Source: Acidimicrobiaceae bacterium
GTDB lineage: Bacteria; Actinomycetota; Acidimicrobiia; Acidimicrobiales; UBA8592
Assembly: GCA_024641655.1 (NCBI GenBank)
Contig: JAHECR010000002.1
Coordinates: 82,191 to 146,190, forward strand
Length of the DNA stretch: 64,000 nt
Reading direction: 5' to 3'
Every line of letters starts with the position of its first letter. Within the stretch, counting starts at the first letter, position 1. The notes under the pieces were generated by a model. It did no database searches and was not told the origin of the DNA. It saw nothing but the letters and a program-made list of their open reading frames with translations. Positions 25,642 through 33,810 of this stretch are shown here, piece by piece. The translations under genes and the position numbers were made by a program.

Positions 25642-26556
25642 GTGCACGAGGCAAAGGTCGGGTTCATCGGGTTGGGACGCATGGGCGCCGGCATGGCCCG
25701 GAACCTGTTGGCGGGCGACGTGCCCCTCGTGGTCCACGATGTGCGCGCGGGAGTGGCCGAGGAGCTGCACGCGGCCGGTGCTCGCGTCGCCGAGTCACCG
25801 GTGGCGGTCGCCGCAGCCGCAGACGTCGTGTTCACCTGTCTGCCCTTCGCTCCAGAGGTCCGAGCCGCGTTGTTCGGGACCGACGGTGTCGCCGATGCCG
25901 CGCGCGACGGCCTCCACGTGATCGACACGACGACCCTCTATCAGCGCGACGCGATCGCGATCGGCGGCGACGCTGCCGCCGCAGGGTTTCGGTACAGCGA
26001 TTGCCCCGTCTCCGGCATGCCGTTGCGCGCTGCCGACGGCACGCTCACGATGATGTTCGGTGGCACCGACGGCGAACTCGAGCGGGCCCGCACCTATTTG
26101 GAGCTGATGGGTTCGACCATCGTGCATTGCGGCCCGCTCGGCAGCGGCCAGTTGATGAAGGCGGTCAACAACGTCATCTACGACATCAACATCGTGGCCC
26201 TGTGCGAGGTGCTGCCCCTCGCCGTGAAAGCCGGCCTCGACGCCGAACAGGTGGCTGCCGTCGTCACCAGTGGCACCTCACGCAGCTTCGCCAGCGACTA
26301 CTTCGTGCCCCGCATCCTCGCCGGCCGGTTCGACACCGACTTCTCGATGGGCGAGGCCCACAAGGACATCGTCAACATCGAGCAGGTGGCCAGTCGCCTC
26401 GGCGCCGAACTGCCTCTGGTCGGCGCCATGACTGCGAGCTACGAGAAGGCCATCGAGGCCGGCTACGGCGACCAACCCAAGAGCGCCATCGTGAAGATCT
26501 ACGAGGAGGCGCTCGGCATCGAGGTGCGGTCCGACCCGGGAGCTGCTCGGCCCTGA
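25642..26556 (+). CDS. NAD(P)-dependent beta-hydroxyacid dehydrogenase (3-hydroxyisobutyrate dehydrogenase family)
   Basis: 304 residues. Dinucleotide motif GFIGLGRMGAGMARNLL at the N-terminus, substrate loop DCPVSGMPLRAADGTL and catalytic Lys173 in GSGQLMKAVNNVIYD. Normal length. GTG start with GGGAGGT six bases upstream. It oxidises a beta-hydroxyacid or reduces a semialdehyde; the exact substrate is not evident from context. Confidence 0.9.
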   Translation: MHEAKVGFIGLGRMGAGMARNLLAGDVPLVVHDVRAGVAEELHAAGARVAESPVAVAAAADVVFTCLPFAPEVRAALFGTDGVADAARDGLHVIDTTTLYQRDAIAIGGDAAAAGFRYSDCPVSGMPLRAADGTLTMMFGGTDGELERARTYLELMGSTIVHCGPLGSGQLMKAVNNVIYDINIVALCEVLPLAVKAGLDAEQVAAVVTSGTSRSFASDYFVPRILAGRFDTDFSMGEAHKDIVNIEQVASRLGAELPLVGAMTASYEKAIEAGYGDQPKSAIVKIYEEALGIEVRSDPGAARP

Positions 26557-26800
26557 GGCCTGGCCCGGTTGCTGTGCCGGGCAGGTCGGGGCCAGCCGAG
26601 CCGATGGAAGGCTCCGGCATGTGTCATGCTCCCGTCGTGGTCAGCTGCTCTCGAAGCACACGAACGTCTTGTCGCGTCTGTCGACCAGATCGTGCGCTCG
26701 ATGTCGCAGACAACAGCCTGGACTTCGCCCACCAGCGGACGCTCCGGCTCGCCGACCAGTAGCCCCGACAGCAACGACCGACGAACAGAAGAGGCACACG
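26557..26800. other. 244-base intergenic region, nothing recognised
   Basis: Between the dehydrogenase and the nitroreductase. No coding-like frame, hairpin or clear promoter was seen except the GAGG ribosome site just before 26801. Confidence 0.4.
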
Positions 26801-27481
26801 ATGGAATTGCGCGAAGCGATGCGCACCACGCCCGCGACCCGGGCATTCACCGACGACGACGTGAGCGACGAGGTGCTCTACGACATTCTCGAGCACGCCC
26901 GGTTCGCGCCCAACGGCGGCAACCGGCAGGGCTGGCACGTGATCGTGGTGCGGGACCCCGACACGAAGGCCCGCATCGGCGAGCTCTACGATCTCGGATT
27001 CCGTGAGTACGCCGGCTACCACCGAGCCGGGCTCGTCCCCTTCGCCGCCGAGGACGACGGCAAGCCTCCCAAGATCGACCTTGCCGAGGCCCGCACCGTG
27101 GCCCTGCCCAACGAGCCGTCGCACATCTGGACTGCGCCGGTGCTCCTCGTGATCCTGCTCGACACGAGCGCGATCTCGAGCGTCGACAGCGGGCTCGGCC
27201 GCGTCCCGGTCACCGCCGGCGGCTCGGCATTTCCGCTGGCGAACAACATCCTGCTCGCGGCCCGTGACGTCGGCCTCGGCGGCCACGTGACCTCCGTGTT
27301 GGCCCGCGAGGAACCGGCGTTGCGCCGGCTGCTGCACATCCCCGACCACTTCATCCTCGGGACGATGATCCCGCTCGGCAAGCCCGTGAAACAGATCACC
27401 AAACTGCGCCGCGCTGCCGTCGAGACCTTCACCACCGTCGGCACTTTCGACGGCCCCGCGTTCATGCCGCCTGCGAGCTGA
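26801..27481 (+). CDS. Nitroreductase family protein
   Basis: 226 residues. TTPATRAFTDDDVSDEVLYD and ARFAPNGGNRQGWHVIVV are the FMN-binding N-terminal marks; ANNILLAARDVGLGGHVTS and GTMIPLGKP follow in the expected order. FMN-dependent NAD(P)H oxidoreductase; substrates may include nitro or ene groups. GAGG precedes the ATG. A second, shorter nitroreductase lies at 50682. Confidence 0.88.
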   Translation: MELREAMRTTPATRAFTDDDVSDEVLYDILEHARFAPNGGNRQGWHVIVVRDPDTKARIGELYDLGFREYAGYHRAGLVPFAAEDDGKPPKIDLAEARTVALPNEPSHIWTAPVLLVILLDTSAISSVDSGLGRVPVTAGGSAFPLANNILLAARDVGLGGHVTSVLAREEPALRRLLHIPDHFILGTMIPLGKPVKQITKLRRAAVETFTTVGTFDGPAFMPPAS

Positions 27482-27805
27482 CGACGGGCGCGCTGGGAGA
27501 CGGGCTCGCCGACTGCACTGCCTTGCATGCCTGAACGCCACGGCGCACCACGCCAACGGCGACCGGTCCAATGCGCGCGACGACGCCGGCCTGTGGACCT
27601 GAAGCTGGGTGAGCGCATTCCGGTGACATCGACGGTGTCGTTGACCCTTCCATGGCGAATGCGAAACGGAGCCGAGGAGCGGGCCAACGCGCCAGACAAC
27701 CGTCGGGCGGCTTCCGGACGATCGGTCCGCTGTGTTAGAACGGCATCCGTATCGGGCAGGACACAGGTCCGCACCGACCCGACGCCATCACCGAGGGGGC
27801 CTTCC
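27482..27805. other. 324-base intergenic region upstream of the ACAD11-like gene
   Basis: No frame looks coding on either strand (arginine/proline-rich shadows only). GTGTTAGAAC near 27733-27742 is a possible -10 region and resembles GTGCTAGAAC ahead of the acyl-CoA dehydrogenase at 41733. GAGGGGG near 27793 is the ribosome site of the next gene. No hairpin stood out. Confidence 0.35.
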
Positions 27806-29197
27806 ATGGCATGGGATTTCACGACCGAACCCGAATTCCAGGAGAAGCTGGACTGGGCTGACGAATTCGTCCGCACCAGCATCGAGCCGCTCGACCTGCT
27901 GTACCCGGGGATGAACTACACCCCACTGGACGAGCCGCTCAAGGGCCTGATCCGCCAACTGCAGGACGAGGTGCGCAGCCATGAACTGTGGGCCGCACAT
28001 CTCGACGAGGATCTGGGCGGTCACGGCTACGGTCAACTGAAGCTCGCGCTGCTCAACGAGATCCTCGGCCGCTCAGGATGGGCACCCACCATCTTCGGGT
28101 GCCAGGCCCCCGACACCGGCAACGCCGAGATCATCGCTGCCTACGGCACGCCCGAGCAGAAGGAGAAGTACCTGCAGCCGCTCCTCGAAGGAACGGCATT
28201 CAGCTGCTACTCGATGACCGAGCCCCAGGGGGGCTCTGACCCCAAGCAGTTCAAGACCCGAGCCGTCAAGGACGGAGACGAGTGGGTCATCAACGGCGAC
28301 AAGTTCTTCTCGTCGAACCTGCGCACGGCGAAGTTCCTGATCGTCATGGCCGTCACCAACCCCGACGTGAGCGCCTACCGAGGCATGTCGATGTTCCTGG
28401 TCCCCGCCGAGACACCCGGCATCAAGGTGCTGCACCACCTCGGCCTGGGGAACGAATCGTGGCACGAGGGTACCCATGGCCATGTCCGCTACGAGAACGT
28501 ACGCGTGCCTGCGGAGAACCTGCTCGGCGGCGAGGGGCAGGCCTTCGAGGTGGCCCAGCGCCGACTCGGTGGCGGTCGCATCCACCACGCGATGCGCGCA
28601 GTCGCCGGCGCACAGAAGATGTTCGACATGATGTGCGAGCGAGCCCTGTCGCGCTTCACCCAGGACAGCCTCCTCGCCGAGAAGCAGTTCGTCCAAGAGG
28701 CCATCGCCGACTCCTGGATCCAGATCAAGCAGTTCCGCCTGCTCGTCATGCACACCGCCTGGCTCATCGATCAGTCCTCCACCCACGCGGTCCGCCAGTA
28801 CGTGGGCGCGTGCAAGGTCCAGGCTGCGCAGATCCTCGCCGACATCAACCGACGTACCATCCACATCCACGGTGCGCTCGGCGTCTCCAACGCCATGTCA
28901 CTCGGCGGCGGCGGTGGCGCCATGGGCCTCGTGGACGGGCCGACCGAGGTCCACAAGGTCACGATCGCCCGACAGGTCCTCAAGGACTACAAGCCCCACC
29001 CCGACGGATGGCCGACCCAGTTCCGGCCCCGCAAGCTGGTCGCTGCCCGGCACCGCTTCGAGGAGATGGTGGCGGAGCGCTTCGACGATCCGACGATCCA
29101 CGAGCAGTTCCACGGGATCCTGCAGGACTCCGAGGTGCCCGACGGCATTCTCATCGAGATGCAGGAGTACCTCGACAACATCCTGAATTCGTTCTGA
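27806..29197 (+). CDS. ACAD11-like acyl-CoA dehydrogenase
   Basis: 463 residues. Flavin loop CYSMTEPQGGSDPKQF, mid-domain DEWVINGDKFFSSN. The C-terminus HIHGALGVSNAMSLGGGGGA then GLVDGPTEVHKVTIARQVLK matches the ACAD10/11 subgroup, where Asp (here Asp377) stands in the place of the usual catalytic glutamate. In animals this domain is fused to an APH-like kinase and works on 4-hydroxyacyl-CoA; here the kinase is the next gene, 93 bases downstream. GAGGGGG precedes the ATG. The functional transfer is inference. Confidence 0.87.
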   Translation: MAWDFTTEPEFQEKLDWADEFVRTSIEPLDLLYPGMNYTPLDEPLKGLIRQLQDEVRSHELWAAHLDEDLGGHGYGQLKLALLNEILGRSGWAPTIFGCQAPDTGNAEIIAAYGTPEQKEKYLQPLLEGTAFSCYSMTEPQGGSDPKQFKTRAVKDGDEWVINGDKFFSSNLRTAKFLIVMAVTNPDVSAYRGMSMFLVPAETPGIKVLHHLGLGNESWHEGTHGHVRYENVRVPAENLLGGEGQAFEVAQRRLGGGRIHHAMRAVAGAQKMFDMMCERALSRFTQDSLLAEKQFVQEAIADSWIQIKQFRLLVMHTAWLIDQSSTHAVRQYVGACKVQAAQILADINRRTIHIHGALGVSNAMSLGGGGGAMGLVDGPTEVHKVTIARQVLKDYKPHPDGWPTQFRPRKLVAARHRFEEMVAERFDDPTIHEQFHGILQDSEVPDGILIEMQEYLDNILNSF

Positions 29198-29290
29198 CCG
29201 GCGCCTCCCCCGTTCCCGGGCGCCCCTGCGGCAGCGCGCCCGCGTTCGGGGCCAGACCGGCGCGCGCTGTCGACCTGAGAGGCACTTCAC

Positions 29291-30679
29291 ATGGCAGACA
29301 TCGCCCTCGAAGAGATCGGGGAATGGATCGCGACCGTCACCATGGGGACAGTCGAGTCGCTGACCCCGGCGGGCGGCGGCGGCCGACCGGGCTTCGTCGC
29401 CGAAGTCGTCATCGACGGCGAGCGACGGCGCCTGTACGCGCAACAGGGCCGCACCGCTGGATTGGGGTCGTTCCTGCCGATCACGCGGGAGGCAGAGGTC
29501 CTTCGCGCCCTCGAGCCGCTGGGCGTTCCCGTCGCACACGTCTGGGCCGTCGATCCGGAAACCGGGAGGATCCTGGTCGACCGCATGCCGGGCCAGGCGT
29601 GGTTCCAAGCGCCCAGCGACCCCGACGAGCAGGTCGCGGTGGCGCAGGACTTCATGCGCCACCTCGCAACCTGGCACCGCGCCGACGCGGCGGCGATGCC
29701 ACTGCACAGCTTTCACCCGGTGAAATCGATGGGCGAGCACCAGCGCGAGCAGTTCGCCGCTATCCGGGCCGAGTTCGAGCGAGAGGACAGCGAGGAGCCC
29801 ATCGACGCACTGGCCCGCCTCGAGCTCGACCTACTCGACAACAAGCTGCCCGACCTTCCCGGACCCGCCGTGCTCGTGCAGGGCGACACCGGCCCGGGCA
29901 ACTTCATGTACGAAGACGGTCGGGTCACCGCGATCGTCGACTGGGAGCTCGCGCACCTCGGTGACCCGATGGACGACATCGCCTGGCTGTCGTGGCGCGC
30001 CACCCAACACGGCTTCCCGGACTTCCCGACCCGGCTGCGCGAGTACGAGTCCCACAGCGGCATCACCGTCGCTGACGACCGCGTCCGGTATTACCGCGTC
30101 AACGCCATCGCCCGACTCGGCCCGAGATTCGGTTTGGCCCCGATGATCGGTTCCGGCGGCCCACTGTCGGGGATTCGCGCCGGCAACGAGCGCTCGGCCG
30201 ACGGCAGCGCGTTCATCATGAGCATGCTGCACCGACGCATGGTCCTCACCGCGCTGGCCGACCTCGCTGGCATCGACGTGCCCGACCGCGAGATCGAGGT
30301 CGAGGCGCAGGCCGAACCCCACAACACGATGTACGACGGACTGCTCGACAACATGGCGGCGATCGTGCCCCGCATCGCCGACGCGAGCGCGGCCCGAGTC
30401 GTCAAGGGCGTCGCCCGCCACCTCAAGTACCTCAAGGAAGTCGACCGCAACAGCGCACTGTTCGACGCGCAGGAGCTCGACGACGTCAACGGACTGCTCG
30501 GCACGAGGTTCACCGGTCTCCCCGAGGGTCGGCCGGCGCTCGCCGAGGCTGCGCGCGAAGGAAGCGTCGCTCTCGAGGACTACCTGATGTACCACTACCG
30601 CCGGATGGCGCGCGACGACTGGATGATGCGCACCGCCTCCGGCGCGATGTTCGAGCGCGCCTGGCCCGCGCTTCGCTGA
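29291..30679 (+). CDS. APH-like phosphotransferase (ACAD10/11-N/LvaA-type), copy 2
   Basis: 462 residues. Kinase loop VQGDTGPGNFMY (Asp199, Asn204) and metal motif IVDWELAHLGDPMDDIAWL (Asp217). It lacks a clear glycine-rich loop, as usual in this fold. Directly downstream of an ACAD11-like dehydrogenase, so a kinase acting on a hydroxyacyl-CoA before dehydrogenation is the most specific hypothesis. GAGAGGCAC precedes the ATG. Clear paralogue of the gene at 15498, with the same C-terminal helical extension (LKYLKEVDRN here, VKYLKELDLN there). Confidence 0.85.
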   Translation: MADIALEEIGEWIATVTMGTVESLTPAGGGGRPGFVAEVVIDGERRRLYAQQGRTAGLGSFLPITREAEVLRALEPLGVPVAHVWAVDPETGRILVDRMPGQAWFQAPSDPDEQVAVAQDFMRHLATWHRADAAAMPLHSFHPVKSMGEHQREQFAAIRAEFEREDSEEPIDALARLELDLLDNKLPDLPGPAVLVQGDTGPGNFMYEDGRVTAIVDWELAHLGDPMDDIAWLSWRATQHGFPDFPTRLREYESHSGITVADDRVRYYRVNAIARLGPRFGLAPMIGSGGPLSGIRAGNERSADGSAFIMSMLHRRMVLTALADLAGIDVPDREIEVEAQAEPHNTMYDGLLDNMAAIVPRIADASAARVVKGVARHLKYLKEVDRNSALFDAQELDDVNGLLGTRFTGLPEGRPALAEAAREGSVALEDYLMYHYRRMARDDWMMRTASGAMFERAWPALR

Positions 30680-30698
30680 GTCGCCGACGCCGATCGCC

Positions 30699-31559
30699 TC
30701 AGTTGAGCGGCAGCCAGTCCGGCTCGCGCTTTTCGGCGAACGCGACCGCGCCCTCGGTCGAGTCGGGATGCTGCTGCTGCCACATCAGCACGTTCTCGCC
30801 GGTGTCGACGGCCTCCTCGTGGTGCATGCGGGCCACGTTCCACAGGACCTCGAGCTGGCGGGCCATGGCCGTGGGCGAGTTCCGGGCGATGACCTCGGCG
30901 AGTTCGAAGGCGCGCGTGAGCGCGGTGCCTGCGGGAACGACCTCCTGCACCAAACCGAGCCGCTCGGCGCGATCGGCGTCGAGTTCGACCTGGCCGCCAA
31001 CGACGCTCATGTAGAGCGCCGCGCCCAGGCCGGCCTTGAGTGCGAGGAAGAGGTTCTCGCGGTTGCCGACGAAACCTCGCTCGACGTGGGTGTCACGGAA
31101 GGTGGCGTTCTCACCGGCGATGACGATGTCGGCCTCGGTGACCCAGGTCAGCCCGCCGCCGATCGCCCTGCCCTCCACCACGCAGATGACGGGCTTGCGG
31201 ACGCCGGCATCGCGGTGGGTGCGGCCCGAGCCCCGCACCGGTCCGTAGCCGCCGAGCTCGCCGAGGCCGGCGAAACCGCCGGCACTCGCGACCTCCTTCA
31301 GGTCGATGCCGGTGCAGAAGTTGCGGTTAGTGGTTGCACCCAAGACGACGACCCGCACCTCCGGGTCGTCACCGAAGTGGAGCCACGCTTTGGCGAGCCC
31401 GTGCATCATCGCCCGGTTGTGTGAGTTCCCCGACTCCGGTCGATCGAGCAGCACCACACCGGTGCGGCCTCGCTTGGCGATGACGACCGCGTCTTCCCAA
31501 CGTTCGACGTCGGTGAGACCGTGGGCCTCGACGAGGGCAGTGACCTGTTCTCCGAGCAT
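30699..31559 (-). CDS. Crotonase-fold protein lacking hydratase glutamates (A)
   Basis: 286 residues. The crotonase fold is clear: oxyanion loop FCTGIDLKEV, then GRAIGGGLTWVTEADIVIA. At the two catalytic glutamate positions it has Thr138 and His158 (THVERGFVG), so simple enoyl-CoA hydration is unlikely; isomerase, hydrolase, lyase or decarboxylase chemistry is possible. The ATG at 31559 follows AAAGGACAG. It is 17 bases downstream of a second unusual crotonase and converges with the phosphotransferase. Confidence 0.82.
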   Translation of the reverse strand: MLGEQVTALVEAHGLTDVERWEDAVVIAKRGRTGVVLLDRPESGNSHNRAMMHGLAKAWLHFGDDPEVRVVVLGATTNRNFCTGIDLKEVASAGGFAGLGELGGYGPVRGSGRTHRDAGVRKPVICVVEGRAIGGGLTWVTEADIVIAGENATFRDTHVERGFVGNRENLFLALKAGLGAALYMSVVGGQVELDADRAERLGLVQEVVPAGTALTRAFELAEVIARNSPTAMARQLEVLWNVARMHHEEAVDTGENVLMWQQQHPDSTEGAVAFAEKREPDWLPLN

Positions 31560-31576
31560 GCGCGCTGTCCTTTCTC

Positions 31577-32443
31577 CTAGAGGTGGCCGTCGACGGGTTC
31601 GTCGCCGGTGAGCCATTTGTTGAACGTGGCCGGTTCCCTCGCGAAGAAGGCAACCGAACCCTCGCGAGCGTCGAGGTGGAAGTCGCTAATCGCGGTCTTG
31701 CTGGCGATGTCGTCGCCGGCCTGGTCGAAGGTCAGCCGCTCCGCGTTGTACACAGCCTTCTTCAGGAGGCGCATTGCCACTTGCGGGCCGTTCGCGAGCT
31801 CGCTCGCGAGCTCCATGGCCCGCGCCGCGAGCTGATCATCGTCGACCACTTCGTTCACGAGGCCGAGCCGCTCGGCTTCCGCGGCGTCGACGATCCGCTT
31901 GTGCATCAGGAAGTCCATGGTGCGCTTGACGCCAAGATGCTCGACGAGGAGCCAGTGGCCGCCCTCGTCGGGCTGCCAACCCATCCGCAGCGTCGCACTC
32001 CCGAGCTTCGCGGACCGGGCGGCAACGGCGAAATCACAGGCGAGCACGATGGACAGCCCGAGCTGGATGGCGAAGCCGTTCACCGCGGCGATGGTCATCT
32101 TGTCGAGCCGGCGGATCGTGCGTGGCAGTTCCTGGCCGTGGAACGACAGCCGGCCGTACAGGTCGACGGGGACGTGCGCGTGCGCGGGAATGGGCGGGCC
32201 GAGCACCGGGTCTTCAGGCTGGGTGGAACGATTGTTCACGCCGGCGACGAAGCCACGCCCGGTGCCGGTGAAGACGATGACGCGAACGCTGTCGTCGAGC
32301 TGCGCGACCGTCAACAGCTCGACGAGGTCGCGGCGGGTGCCTGAACCCATGGCGTTGAGACGCTCGGCTCTGTTGAACGTGAACACCGCGATGCCCGGGT
32401 CCTCGATGCGGACATCGAACCCCTGATACTCACCTTCGATCAT
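31577..32443 (-). CDS. Crotonase-fold protein lacking hydratase glutamates (B)
   Basis: 288 residues. Fold marks FTFNRAERLNAM, NGFAIQLGLSIVLACDF and an oxyanion loop GFVAGVNN. The catalytic glutamate positions read Ser131 and Thr151, so the hydratase pair is absent. It is first in a two-gene unit with the crotonase at 30699; the two may form a hetero-oligomer. Strong ribosome site AAAGGAG before the ATG. A large inverted repeat lies between it and the upstream CoA-transferase. Confidence 0.82.
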   Translation of the reverse strand: MIEGEYQGFDVRIEDPGIAVFTFNRAERLNAMGSGTRRDLVELLTVAQLDDSVRVIVFTGTGRGFVAGVNNRSTQPEDPVLGPPIPAHAHVPVDLYGRLSFHGQELPRTIRRLDKMTIAAVNGFAIQLGLSIVLACDFAVAARSAKLGSATLRMGWQPDEGGHWLLVEHLGVKRTMDFLMHKRIVDAAEAERLGLVNEVVDDDQLAARAMELASELANGPQVAMRLLKKAVYNAERLTFDQAGDDIASKTAISDFHLDAREGSVAFFAREPATFNKWLTGDEPVDGHL

Positions 32444-32460
32444 CGGTGCACTCCTTTCGC

Positions 32461-32512
32461 GGTGTCAGACACCTGTACGTACATTCGGATATTCGGACAG
32501 GTGTCTGACACC
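32461..32512. repeat. Perfect 16-bp inverted repeat built from two GGTGTCNGACACC palindromes
   Basis: Arms GGTGTCAGACACCTGT (32461-32476) and ACAGGTGTCTGACACC (32497-32512) are exact reverse complements around a 20-base AT-richer spacer. Each arm is itself a 13-bp palindrome. It lies 2 bases after the stop of the upstream CoA-transferase and 17 bases before the crotonase start. It could be a terminator, an operator for a dimer-of-dimers, or a REP-like dispersed element. Confidence 0.7.
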
Positions 32513-32514
32513 GA

Positions 32515-33810
32515 TCAGACGTAGGTGTCGCCAATGTGGCCCTGGGCGACCAGATCGGTGTATTCGTCGTCGCTCACCTCGAGGATGTGCTTGTAGACGT
32601 ACTCGTTGTCCTGGCCGACCACCGGTGCGGCGCGCCAGATCACCGGTGGCGTGCCGGACAGGTGGAAGTTGGCGCCGGCGTGGAAGTGCGTCCCTGCGGA
32701 GCGATGTTCGAGCATGTGGAAGAAGCCCCGATCGTGCAGGTGGACGTCGGAAGCGGCCGCGGCCTCGTCGAGCACCGGGCCAGCAGGGATTCCTACGGCC
32801 TGGAGCGCCTCGGCGGCGGTCATGGACGGACCGGCGCGGGCCCAGGCGGCAATCGCGGCGTCGATCTCGTCGTGGGCGCGCCGACGACCGGCAAGGGAGG
32901 TGAGCTCCTGGCGATCGATCGCTGCCGGACGACCGAGCACATCGAGCAGGCGCTGCCATTCCTCGTCGGAACGAACCGACAGCACCAGCCAGTCGTCGTC
33001 GCCGGCGCAGCGGTAGCACCCCTGCGGAGCGAAATCGGGGCTGCGGTTGCCCCAACGTTTCGGCACCCTCTGGTTCATCGCTGCATCGAGGGTCAGGTCC
33101 CCGATATGACAGATCATGTTCTCGAGCTGCGACACCTCGCACACCACTCCCTTGCCCGTGCGGCGCCGCTGGTGCAGCGCCATGAGGAACGCGCTCGCCC
33201 CTGCGGGACCCGACGCCCCGTCCATGAAGATCGAGCCGACCTCGACGCCATCGGGGTAGCCCTGGACACGGAGGAAACCGCCGAGGTCCTCGAAGTGCCA
33301 CCCGAACCCCGTAGCCGACGCATCGGGACCCCACAGGCCGAGAGGCGGCATCCGCACGATGATCAGCTCGGGGTTGGCCGCGAGCAGCACGTCGGGCCCG
33401 ATGCCCAGTTTCTCCAGCAGGCCGGCCGCATTGTTCTCGATGAACCCGTCGGAGCGCTCGATCAGTTGGAGGAACAGCGCTCGCCCCCGCTCGGTACCGA
33501 TCTCCATGGTGGCATCGCGCTTACTGCGGGCCTGGGCGTTGAACCAGCTCAAGCGGTTCCATGGGTCATCGCCGGGATCGCCGTCGGCGTAGTCACGGGC
33601 GGTGGACATCGCCACCGCGTCGTCGCCGCGCGCGGGGTTCCGTGGGCCTTTGGTCGCCGACTGGTAGTGGATGCGGGACTCGATCTTGATGATCTCGGCG
33701 CCGAGATCGGCCAACAACATGGTGGAGAACGCGCCGGCCAGCGCGACCGTGAGGTCGACGATACGCATCCCTGCCAGCGGGCCATACTCGGGGCGATCGT
33801 CGGCCGTCAC
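32515..33810 (-). CDS. CaiB/BaiF-type CoA-transferase, catalytic subunit type
   Basis: 431 residues. YGPLAGMRIVDLTVALAGAF and LGAEIIKIES at the N-terminus. FMDGASGPAGASAFLMAL keeps the expected acyl-carrying aspartate. The GTG start overlaps the stop of the upstream partner by GTGA. As in the pair at 3806-6135, the downstream gene has the aspartate and the upstream one does not, suggesting one heteromeric enzyme. Substrate unknown; branched-chain or aromatic acyl groups are typical. Confidence 0.88.
   Translation of the reverse strand: MTADDRPEYGPLAGMRIVDLTVALAGAFSTMLLADLGAEIIKIESRIHYQSATKGPRNPARGDDAVAMSTARDYADGDPGDDPWNRLSWFNAQARSKRDATMEIGTERGRALFLQLIERSDGFIENNAAGLLEKLGIGPDVLLAANPELIIVRMPPLGLWGPDASATGFGWHFEDLGGFLRVQGYPDGVEVGSIFMDGASGPAGASAFLMALHQRRRTGKGVVCEVSQLENMICHIGDLTLDAAMNQRVPKRWGNRSPDFAPQGCYRCAGDDDWLVLSVRSDEEWQRLLDVLGRPAAIDRQELTSLAGRRRAHDEIDAAIAAWARAGPSMTAAEALQAVGIPAGPVLDEAAAASDVHLHDRGFFHMLEHRSAGTHFHAGANFHLSGTPPVIWRAAPVVGQDNEYVYKHILEVSDDEYTDLVAQGHIGDTYV

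Noticed and set aside
27482..27805. Small ORFs upstream of the ACAD11-like gene
   Set aside because: No frame has coding-like third-position bias or a ribosome site; likely regulatory or spacer DNA.
32461..32512. Insertion-sequence terminal repeats
   Set aside because: Only 20 bases separate the arms, with no transposase or target duplication visible.
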